NCBI GenBank assembly: GCA_900547915.1
Contig: URIN01000111.1
Location: 1-5,698, forward strand
DNA from: an uncultured Clostridium sp.
GTDB lineage: Bacteria > Bacillota > Clostridia > Oscillospirales > Acutalibacteraceae
DNA length: 5,698 bases
Reading direction: 5' to 3'
This document shows, one piece after another, positions 1 through 5,698 of this stretch. The notes under the pieces were generated by a model. It was not told where the DNA came from, did no database searches, and saw only the letters and a list, made by a program, of their open reading frames with translations. The number at the start of each line of letters is the position of its first letter. Within the stretch, counting starts at the first letter, position 1. Made by a program: the position numbers and the translations under genes.

Positions 1-1123
1 CGGTCCATTTTCCTAATTGCTTTAAAATATTCTTTTCCTCACTGCATATTGTTCCGTCTGCCATAGGCCCTATGTTAAGCACAAAACAACCGTTTTTACT
101 TATGACATCAAGAAAATTGCAGGCAATGATTTCAGGAGTTTTGAATCTGTTTGTTGTGCAGTAGCTCCATGAATTATAAGATGTGGAGGTTTCTCCCTGC
201 CAAATGTAAGGACTAATATTTTCAAGCTGACCTCGTTCTCTGTCAAATATTGCGCAATTATACATTGCAGCATCAGATTTATAGTAAACGCATACCTGTT
301 TCTGCCATTCAAGGGAACGGTTGTAGTAATATGCGAGAAATTTCTTCATGTAAGGTCTGAAGGCTTTGTAGGATACCCACCAGTCAAAGAAAAGAGAACT
401 AGGCTGGTATTTGTCTATCAATTCGCACGATGAAACCAGCCAGTCCTCAAGCCACTCTTCAGTTGGTTCTATGCCGTGTTCCTGGCGCAGCAGCGTGTAG
501 AGATTGTTAAACTTATGAACATTTTCACAGGCGCCGTAGAATTCGCGGTATTTTTCATCCTGTGTTTCATTCTGAAAGCCTACAGTTTTGCCTCCGTTTA
601 AAAACCAAAAATGTTCTGCACGGTGGCTGGAAGCGGAAAATATCAAATTCTGTTTTTCACACTCTGTTTTTATTGCTCCCAAAAAATCCTTTTTTGGCCC
701 ATTTTTCACTGAAGTCCATTCATTTAAATCAGAATTATAAAGTTTAAATCCGTCATGGTGCTCTGCCACAGGCATAATAAATCGAGCTCCGCAGCTTTTA
801 ACTGCAGAAACCCATTCTGCGGCATCAAAGTTTTGAGCACTGAATAATTCAATAAAATCACGGTAGTTAAAATTTTTTCCGTATTTTCTTTTGTGATGCC
901 AATAAACGGGATTCCCTTTGTAGTACATAAGCCGAGGATACCATTCACTGAAATATTGGGGAACGGTAAACAGACCCCAATGTATGAACACCCCGAATTT
1001 TGCTTTTTTGTACCATTCGGGCACACCGTATTCAGAAAGACTGCTCCAATTCGGCTTGTACTTTCCGTTTTTATTGACTTCATCTATCTTTTTTATGTAG
1101 CTGAGGCGAATTTCCTTTTCCAT
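1..1123 (-). CDS. GH29 alpha-L-fucosidase, 3' end outside window
   Basis: GH29 enzymes are retaining hydrolases that release alpha-linked L-fucose. The frame is open from ATG at 1121-1123 to the window edge, giving 374 residues; the C-terminus is missing. The start is fixed by an in-frame stop at 1142-1144 with no other ATG, GTG or TTG between. The family core is present: FGVFIHWGLFTVP with H48, AEHHDGFKLY with H122-H123, and KYQPSSLFFDWW with the expected nucleophile D247. Further on come RERG (E296), ETSTSYNSWSY (E311, W319) and VLNIGPMADGTI around 348-359. E296 and E311 are both candidates for the acid/base; I cannot decide. The region after the HHDGF block contains SASSHRAEHFWF (163-174), where many GH29 members have a YYS-type strand, suggesting a divergent subfamily. 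No signal peptide is visible, so the enzyme is probably cytoplasmic. A weak AAGG site lies ten bases upstream, and start and preceding stop are two bases apart, consistent with coupling to the GH110 gene. Confidence 0.92.
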   Translation of the reverse strand, partial: MEKEIRLSYIKKIDEVNKNGKYKPNWSSLSEYGVPEWYKKAKFGVFIHWGLFTVPQYFSEWYPRLMYYKGNPVYWHHKRKYGKNFNYRDFIELFSAQNFDAAEWVSAVKSCGARFIMPVAEHHDGFKLYNSDLNEWTSVKNGPKKDFLGAIKTECEKQNLIFSASSHRAEHFWFLNGGKTVGFQNETQDEKYREFYGACENVHKFNNLYTLLRQEHGIEPTEEWLEDWLVSSCELIDKYQPSSLFFDWWVSYKAFRPYMKKFLAYYYNRSLEWQKQVCVYYKSDAAMYNCAIFDRERGQLENISPYIWQGETSTSYNSWSYCTTNRFKTPEIIACNFLDVISKNGCFVLNIGPMADGTICSEEKNILKQLGKWT

Positions 1124-1125
1124 AA

Positions 1126-2754
1126 TTATTCTGCCTTGATATTAGAACATTTAACGGTTTTTAAGTGTTTGCTGTTGCAGTATTTATTTGAGTTTACAAC
1201 AAGATTATCTGTTGATTTAGCTGTGATACAAAAGCCTTTATAATTCATAAATTCATTACCTGTTATTTTTATGTTTTTGTGCACAGGGGCGGCATGAATT
1301 TTATTTTCTGGCTTAATTCGAACAGGAGTTTCTCCGCAGTATTCGAATTTATTGTTTTCCACACTTACGTCAAGGCACATACCGCTTTCGTACCAGCTTT
1401 TAGCGTCATCCGAAAGCAATATGCCGCTCATTGTAGTGCTTTTAAAATGATTATTTTTTATAAGTACCTTGCCTCTTGTTGTAAGCAAAAGTCCGCGTGT
1501 GATTATACGAGTCAAATAATTATTCTCAAAATCAACATCGGGGCAGGCGTCAATATCTTCAATAACATAACCAACGCCCTTATCCGAAGCTTTATCGAGA
1601 ACAAGCTGTATATCCGTTTCATTTAAAAGTTCAGAGCTCTGTATTTTTGAAGTGCCTTCCTGAAGCATTGTTTTTGTGTTTATATATGCTATTTCATCTC
1701 CTTCGTGAAGGGGATTGAAACCGTGTGACTGAGGATGCATAAAGCGAACGGTTATTTTATTCCCGTCTGCTTTAACTATTTTAAAATGTATTCCGTGTAC
1801 ATTCAGGCAATCATCGCCTGCTCCGTCAAAAACGCTGTTTGAAACTGAAAATTTTCCTCTGCACATGCACACCTGCATAAAATCTGCAACGGAAGCCATT
1901 TTTCTTGCCGAATTTTTCTCAGGAGCAAAGCAGGAATTTTTGATGGTCACGTTTTCACTGTCCTGTGCTACAAAAGCAAGTGAATAATTAAAGCGCTGTT
2001 TAAAAGAATCTATAACTATATTACTGCTTTTGTTTATGAAAATCCCTGCATACTGACGCCTTACATCAAACAGGTAAAAACAGTCGTCTTTTTTTAACCT
2101 CAATGTGTTTGGATAGTATGCCCTAAATCTTCTGTTTGAGAGATTCTGTATACGGACTGCTCCGAATAAAGGATGTGAAACTCTCTTAATTTTGTCAGGT
2201 GTTTCACTTCTCAGCAATCCTATCCAATGCGCGTTTGCAGCACAGTGATCTGCGGCGCACTTATATCCTGTGCCGTAAAAATAAAGCTTTGAGTTTTCAA
2301 ATGTGTACTGAGAATCTTTATCTATCTCATAATCAACGCTGAACAGTGATTTGTTTACGACTCTGAGTTCGTGCATATCCGGATGCGCGTGCCTTATTTC
2401 TATATTGCGAACAACTATATTTTCACAGTTTTCAATTGCAAAATTTGTAACCTTGCCCTCAATAATAAAAACAGCGCCGCTGCCCTCAATCGTCAAATTC
2501 TTTATTCCGTTTAAATAAAACGGAACTTCATTAAGATGAGGTGTTTCATTATCGCTAAACTCGTTATCGCCAACTGTGTTAGTTATATAGAGCATATATC
2601 TGCGGCATTTTTTGCTGTTTATATAATACGTTCCTGGAGAAAACACAATTTTTTCACATTTGCAGTTTGCGGCTTCGTCAAAAAGCCTGCAGAGCTGCTG
2701 CGTTATCTCCTGTTCGGGAAGCACTCCGAATTCAGCGGCATTAAGAGTTTTCAT
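1126..2754 (-). CDS. GH110-type alpha-1,3-galactosidase (right-handed parallel beta-helix), cytoplasmic
   Basis: GH110 enzymes are inverting exo-alpha-galactosidases that remove terminal alpha-1,3-galactose, for example from blood-group B or linear B structures. This 542-residue protein shows repeated beta-helix coils throughout, such as NLTIEGSGAVFII, NIVVRNIEIRHAHPDMH, NVTIKNSCF and VLIKNNHFKS. Family-type stretches are GAGDDCLNVHGIHFK (311-325), TRGLLLTTRGKVLIKNNHF (419-437), GILLSDDAKSWYESG (444-458) and VSVENNKFEYCGETPVRI (463-480). Candidate catalytic acids are D291, D314 and D315; from memory, PdGH110B uses D321, D344 and D345, and the spacing of 23 then 1 is identical. The N-terminus begins directly with MKTLNAAEFGV and has no signal peptide or lipobox, unlike the secreted Bacteroides enzymes. 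Strong GGAGG lies six bases before the ATG. The downstream fucosidase starts two bases after its stop. Substrate preference (branched B versus linear B, or an algal or plant galactan) cannot be read from the sequence. Confidence 0.87.
   Translation of the reverse strand: MKTLNAAEFGVLPEQEITQQLCRLFDEAANCKCEKIVFSPGTYYINSKKCRRYMLYITNTVGDNEFSDNETPHLNEVPFYLNGIKNLTIEGSGAVFIIEGKVTNFAIENCENIVVRNIEIRHAHPDMHELRVVNKSLFSVDYEIDKDSQYTFENSKLYFYGTGYKCAADHCAANAHWIGLLRSETPDKIKRVSHPLFGAVRIQNLSNRRFRAYYPNTLRLKKDDCFYLFDVRRQYAGIFINKSSNIVIDSFKQRFNYSLAFVAQDSENVTIKNSCFAPEKNSARKMASVADFMQVCMCRGKFSVSNSVFDGAGDDCLNVHGIHFKIVKADGNKITVRFMHPQSHGFNPLHEGDEIAYINTKTMLQEGTSKIQSSELLNETDIQLVLDKASDKGVGYVIEDIDACPDVDFENNYLTRIITRGLLLTTRGKVLIKNNHFKSTTMSGILLSDDAKSWYESGMCLDVSVENNKFEYCGETPVRIKPENKIHAAPVHKNIKITGNEFMNYKGFCITAKSTDNLVVNSNKYCNSKHLKTVKCSNIKAE
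1134..1137 (-). promoter_or_regulatory. Weak Shine-Dalgarno site for the GH29 gene
   Basis: AAGG on the minus strand lies ten bases before the ATG at 1121-1123, in the last codons of the GH110 gene. It is weaker than the other sites, so the two-base stop-to-start distance (re-initiation) may matter more. Confidence 0.5.
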
Positions 2755-2755
2755 A

Positions 2756-3634
2756 CTAATCCTCCAGCATGTTTTTTATTACCGGGCAATCTGGCAGATC
2801 TGTGAAGCCGTAAAATGATTTTGCGTTTTCGTATAAAAACAGTTCTTTTTCACGTGTATTCAGATCATTAGACTTAACTATAAAATCATAACTCATTTTG
2901 TAAGTGATTTCCGTCATTGTTCTGGGATAATCACTGCCCCACATAAGCTTTTCAAAGCCGCATATCTCGGCGGCTGTTAAAATTGCTTTAACGGCACTTG
3001 GAAACGGATAGAACTCGCTGTTGAACAGCCACGTGATGCCGCCGCTTTCTATATAAACATTTTTATACCTTGCAAGTTTAATCTGCTGTTCCCAATTTTT
3101 TCTGGTTACCATACCGAAATGACCTATTGCTATTTTCAAATCAGGGTAACTGCGGATTATTTCTTCAAGCTGACCCGTTTGAGCGTCTCCGTCAGCCATA
3201 TCTATGGCAATAAACTTTCCGTGCTTTGCCGCTTTTTCAAAAACATTTATATGTTTTAAAAGATTTTGCTCTTTAAATTTGCAGGAGCAAAGCTTAATGC
3301 CGTCAAACCCGTCAACGGCAAAATTATCATTTTCTTCATAAAGAGAACAGATCTTTATTCTGTCTGAGTATGTTTTTTTTACTGTAAGAAGGTAATCATC
3401 CTGATTTCCGTCCATAATTTCCTGAACGCAAACCCCGCCTGAGACCCGGGCATAATCCATATTGGATATAAGCATTTCTGCGGTATTTTCGCCGCTGAGC
3501 ATATACGGCGGCATCATTTGCCTGACTTCGCCGCCAAACATACTTTTACCGTTTCCCACACTGTAAACGGGCTTTGAGTTATGCTTTCCGTTTTGAATTT
3601 TCCATAAATGAATATGCGAGTCTATTATTTTCAT
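2756..3634 (-). CDS. Amidohydrolase family (PF04909-like) TIM-barrel hydrolase, possible sugar lactonase
   Basis: This 292-residue protein looks like a cytoplasmic (beta/alpha)8 amidohydrolase of the amidohydrolase_2 / COG3618-COG2159 type. Visible signatures are DSHIHLW at 5-11 (the HxH metal pair H7 and H9), IAIGHFG at 168-174 (H172) and MWGSDYPRT at 231-239 (catalytic-type D235). The usual beta-5 histidine appears to be replaced: the strand reads GKFIAIDMADG (139-149) with D145 where relatives have H. The protein has no signal peptide or membrane segment. Relatives include L-fuconolactone and other sugar-lactone hydrolases, and decarboxylases. The location between uxaA and two glycosidases supports a sugar-acid lactone as substrate, which is inference. 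Its ATG overlaps the uxaA stop in an ATGA, with GGAG seven bases upstream. Only one base separates its TAG stop from the GH110 start. The fold is clear; the exact reaction is not. Confidence 0.85.
   Translation of the reverse strand: MKIIDSHIHLWKIQNGKHNSKPVYSVGNGKSMFGGEVRQMMPPYMLSGENTAEMLISNMDYARVSGGVCVQEIMDGNQDDYLLTVKKTYSDRIKICSLYEENDNFAVDGFDGIKLCSCKFKEQNLLKHINVFEKAAKHGKFIAIDMADGDAQTGQLEEIIRSYPDLKIAIGHFGMVTRKNWEQQIKLARYKNVYIESGGITWLFNSEFYPFPSAVKAILTAAEICGFEKLMWGSDYPRTMTEITYKMSYDFIVKSNDLNTREKELFLYENAKSFYGFTDLPDCPVIKNMLED
2761..2765 (-). promoter_or_regulatory. Strong Shine-Dalgarno site for the GH110 gene
   Basis: GGAGG on the minus strand lies six bases before the ATG at 2752-2754, overlapping the last codons of the amidohydrolase gene. 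It is the best ribosome binding site in the window and fixes the GH110 start, which excludes an upstream signal-peptide extension. Confidence 0.85.
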
Positions 3635-4995
3635 AATGTTACTCCATCCTTGAAAATGGCTATTTCTCTGTATCCGTTTTCTTCATTTTTAGTGACATAT
3701 TCGCCGTTTGCCGTGTTTAAAATAAGCCGGAAAAGCGAAAGGCTGTCTGAGCTTTGCGAATCAAAATCTATCCAATGGCTTTTGCGGTTGGCAAGCTGTG
3801 AGTTTGTTGATATTTTAATTGTTGGAACAGGCGCTCCGAGGGGTGTTCCTCTGCCCGTGGTAAATAAGATAAGATGGCAGCCTGCCGCCGTTAGATTTGT
3901 TACTGCAACCATATCGTTTCCGGGCCCGTTTAAAAGATTGAGGCACGGAGTTTTTGCAACATCGCCATAATCAAGTACGGCGGTTACAGGAGCGTTTCCT
4001 CCCTTTTGAACACAGCCGAGAGATTTTTCTTCAAGCGTAGTAATTCCTCCCGCCTTATTTCCAGGCGAGGGATTTTCGCTTACAGGCTGATTGTGTGATA
4101 TGAAATAAGATTTATAGCGGTTTATGAGATCAACTGTTTTTTCAAACACATTTAGGCTGACGCATCTGTTCATCAGTATTTGCTCTGCGCCGAACATTTC
4201 GGGAACTTCGGTAAGCACCGCTGTAGCTCCCATATCGGAGAATTTATCTGCCATTTTTCCGACAAGCGGATTGGCAGTAATTCCCGAAAGGCCGTCGCTT
4301 CCGCCGCACTTCAAGCCTATTTTAAGCATAGAAGCGGGCACTTTTTTTCGAGTGTCTTTTTCTGCCTGATTTTGTAAATCTTTAATTATCTTTACGCCCT
4401 GTGCAATTTCATCTTCACAATCCTGAACGTTTAGAAATTTTATTCTTTCGCTGTCATATTCTCCGAGCACTTTTTTGAGCTCTTCAATATTGTTGTTTTC
4501 ACAGCCGAGACCAAGCACCAAAACTCCGCCGGCGTTGGGGTGTTTAATAAGCCCGCAGAGTATCTGCTGTGTTCTCAGGTGATCACCGCCGAGCTGACTG
4601 CATCCGTAAGGATGAGGGAAGTTCAGTGCTCCCGTTTTTTCAGCAAGAATTTCGGCGGTTTTATTTACACAGCCCACAGTGTTAATAATCCAGATATCGT
4701 TTCTGATGCCTATATCCCCGTTTTTTCGCACAAAAGCAAAAATATCGGGCGGCATTTCTTTTTTTCTTTCTGTAAGCACCGGAGAATAATTATATTCATT
4801 CACGCCCGAAAGACCTGTTTTAAGATTATGTGTATGCACATGTTCGTGAGCAGCAATATCGGCAGAAGCGAAACCTATCGGAAAACCGTATTTTATTACC
4901 GGTTCTCCTTTAGCAATTTTATATCGGGCGTATTTATGCCCGTTTTCAAGGTTTACTTTTACATTATCATCAGGATGAATTACGACAAAGCCCAT
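3631..4995 (-). CDS. uxaA: Altronate dehydratase family protein (UxaA-type)
   Basis: The predicted reaction is dehydration of D-altronate to 2-keto-3-deoxy-D-gluconate in the cytoplasm; the family is Fe(II)-dependent. The protein has 454 residues. An N-terminal SAF-like domain (about 1-60) ends in EHVHTHNLKT (51-60), a hallmark of the family. The catalytic portion follows, with HPYGCSQLGGDH (128-139), GLKCGGSDGLSGITANPLVG (227-246), EVPEMFGAE (263-271), GPGNDMVAVTNLTAAG (357-372) and FTTGRGTPLGAPVPTIKIST (378-397). The C-terminal IAIFKDGVTL also matches the family end. It is about 40 residues shorter than E. coli UxaA, and some of that lies in the SAF domain, where DNVKV runs almost straight into ENGHKYA. 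The ATG start is preceded by GAGAGG seven bases upstream and lies inside the end of uxaB, and the stop overlaps the next start. Family members also act on galactarate and probably on L-fuconate, so the substrate is inferred mainly from the uxaB neighbour. Confidence 0.93.
   Translation of the reverse strand: MGFVVIHPDDNVKVNLENGHKYARYKIAKGEPVIKYGFPIGFASADIAAHEHVHTHNLKTGLSGVNEYNYSPVLTERKKEMPPDIFAFVRKNGDIGIRNDIWIINTVGCVNKTAEILAEKTGALNFPHPYGCSQLGGDHLRTQQILCGLIKHPNAGGVLVLGLGCENNNIEELKKVLGEYDSERIKFLNVQDCEDEIAQGVKIIKDLQNQAEKDTRKKVPASMLKIGLKCGGSDGLSGITANPLVGKMADKFSDMGATAVLTEVPEMFGAEQILMNRCVSLNVFEKTVDLINRYKSYFISHNQPVSENPSPGNKAGGITTLEEKSLGCVQKGGNAPVTAVLDYGDVAKTPCLNLLNGPGNDMVAVTNLTAAGCHLILFTTGRGTPLGAPVPTIKISTNSQLANRKSHWIDFDSQSSDSLSLFRLILNTANGEYVTKNEENGYREIAIFKDGVTL
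3642..3645 (-). promoter_or_regulatory. Shine-Dalgarno site for the amidohydrolase gene
   Basis: GGAG on the minus strand lies seven bases before the ATG at 3632-3634, inside the end of uxaA. Together with the ATGA stop-start overlap it supports this start and translational coupling. Confidence 0.7.
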
Positions 4996-5698
4996 TTCAT
5001 AGCCTCTCTTATTCCTTTTTGCTGAATTAAAGCTGTGCCCGTTGAAACACTTTCAAGCATTGGGCTAAGATCTGTTCCCCACAGCTGAGTGTTGGAAAGA
5101 ATATCTGAAACGGTGTTATTCTTAATAAACTCAACCGCGTATTCATCATCTGAAATATCGTTATTTTTGTAATACTCTATAAGAGCGGCAAGCGAAAGAG
5201 CAATGGGGCGCGGATATTCACCGTGAGCATTTTTATAATCAAAAGCTGTGGGAAGTACCCTTACCGAGAATTTGCTTACGGAATTCAGCGCTATGGATTT
5301 AAGCTGATGGCAAATATACGGATTTTTAAATCTCTCAAGCACAGAATTGGCAAACGAAACGTTTTCTTCGCTTTCTCCCAGCATCGGGATGATGTATTTA
5401 AAGATACATTCACGCAAAAAGCTGTTAATCAGTTCATCTTTAAGGCAGTCTCCCACACTTTCAACTCCGCATAAAAGTGCCGGGAACACCATACTGGTAT
5501 GCGCGCCGTTGAGCACACGAACCTTACGTTTTTTGTAAGGCGCTACGTCATTAGTCCACACAACATTAAAGCCGGCTTTGCAAAGAGGAAGCTCATCTTC
5601 AAAATCGCCCTCTATTACCCACAGGTGAAAAATCTCTGCCGTATCCAAAAGCTGATCATTCCAGCCGATCTCTCTGCAAAGTGTTTCTGCTTCATCTT
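4980..5698 (-). CDS. uxaB: Tagaturonate reductase (UxaB-type, mannitol dehydrogenase family), 5' end outside window
   Basis: The predicted role is NAD(H)-dependent reduction of D-tagaturonate to D-altronate in the cytoplasm, in galacturonate breakdown. The window holds the last 238 residues and a TAA stop; E. coli UxaB has about 480, so roughly the C-terminal half is visible. The visible part includes the family stretch LLDTAEIFHLWVIEG (about residues 16-30), then LPLCKAGFNVVWTNDVAPY. Next comes the catalytic signature K-x4-N-G-x-H, here KVRVLNGAH, with K58, N63 and H66 of the visible part. The Rossmann NAD-binding half lies upstream of the window. A TTG codon at 5646-5648 could be mistaken for a start, but the frame stays open to the window edge and the residues before it (about GWNDQL) continue the family alignment, so it is internal. 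The 3' end overlaps the next gene by 16 bases. A related polyol or uronate reductase (fructuronate reductase, UxuB) is possible, but the adjacent UxaA homologue favours UxaB. Confidence 0.9.
   Translation of the reverse strand, partial: DEAETLCREIGWNDQLLDTAEIFHLWVIEGDFEDELPLCKAGFNVVWTNDVAPYKKRKVRVLNGAHTSMVFPALLCGVESVGDCLKDELINSFLRECIFKYIIPMLGESEENVSFANSVLERFKNPYICHQLKSIALNSVSKFSVRVLPTAFDYKNAHGEYPRPIALSLAALIEYYKNNDISDDEYAVEFIKNNTVSDILSNTQLWGTDLSPMLESVSTGTALIQQKGIREAMKWALS
5003..5008 (-). promoter_or_regulatory. Shine-Dalgarno site for uxaA
   Basis: GAGAGG on the minus strand lies seven bases before the uxaA ATG, inside the uxaB coding region. It supports the ATG at 4993-4995 and means uxaA can be initiated by ribosomes finishing uxaB. 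Confidence 0.75.

Larger units (their letters stand above)
1..5698 (-). other. Single operon segment: uxaB - uxaA - amidohydrolase - GH110 - GH29
   Basis: All five genes share one strand. Going downstream, the junctions are a 16-base overlap, a 4-base overlap, a 1-base gap and a 2-base gap, with a ribosome binding site at each start. No promoter or hairpin terminator fits in these gaps. The real promoter must lie beyond 5698 and the terminator beyond position 1. This is inference from layout; RNA-seq would confirm it. Confidence 0.88.

Noticed and set aside
724..1083. Minus-strand open frame of 119 codons
   Set aside because: It is in a different frame from the GH29 gene that covers the same bases with clear family motifs, so it is a shadow frame.
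3373..3380. Run of eight T (A in the coding strand) as a slippage or phase-variation site
   Set aside because: The amidohydrolase frame is intact through the run and the motifs on both sides are in frame. A single A8 tract is expected in AT-rich DNA.
4540..5025. Long plus-strand open frame of 161 codons
   Set aside because: It lies antisense to the highly conserved uxaA and uxaB frames, and its translation has no recognisable domain. The conserved family motifs are all on the minus strand.
5646..5648. TTG codon as the start of the reductase gene
   Set aside because: The frame stays open to the window edge and the residues before TTG continue the family alignment, so the gene begins beyond 5698.
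1..5698. CRISPR, tRNA, rRNA, insertion sequences or long repeats
   Set aside because: Coding sequence fills the window almost completely and I saw no repeated units, tRNA-like folds or terminal inverted repeats by eye.

Overview
The window is a fragment of a bacterial carbohydrate-catabolism operon. All five genes lie on the minus strand, so transcription runs from high to low coordinates, and both ends of the window cut through a gene. In order of transcription they are: the C-terminal half of a UxaB-type tagaturonate reductase (5698-4980), a full-length UxaA-type altronate dehydratase (4995-3631), a PF04909-type amidohydrolase (3634-2756), a GH110-type alpha-1,3-galactosidase with a right-handed beta-helix (2754-1126), and most of a GH29 alpha-L-fucosidase (1123-1). 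The junctions are a 16-base overlap, a 4-base ATGA overlap, a 1-base gap and a 2-base gap. The window therefore has no intergenic space for an internal promoter or terminator, and the genes are probably co-transcribed and partly translationally coupled. Nearly every base is coding, and I see no RNA gene, mobile element, long repeat or CRISPR array.

Organism: the DNA is moderately AT-rich, the Shine-Dalgarno sites include a strong GGAGG, and the adjacent uxaB-uxaA order resembles Bacillus. The two glycosidases carry no export signal at the N-termini I can read. This fits an anaerobic Clostridia-type (Bacillota) gut or gut-like bacterium. It is an inference from style, not a proof, and another gut phylum is possible.

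How the genes may work together: UxaB and UxaA perform the D-tagaturonate to D-altronate to 2-keto-3-deoxygluconate steps of galacturonate breakdown. GH110 enzymes remove alpha-1,3-linked galactose, as in blood-group B or linear B caps, and GH29 enzymes remove alpha-L-fucose. These are exactly the two non-reducing sugars of a group-B-type antigen. The amidohydrolase could be a sugar-lactone hydrolase. One reading is a cytoplasmic pathway that imports a fucosylated, alpha-galactosylated oligosaccharide and dismantles it. A second reading is that the UxaA homologue and the amidohydrolase act on L-fucose-derived lactone and acid, as in the Campylobacter jejuni fucose locus. A third is a plant-glycan (pectin) pathway that combines galacturonate use with side-chain trimming. 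The sequence alone does not choose between them.
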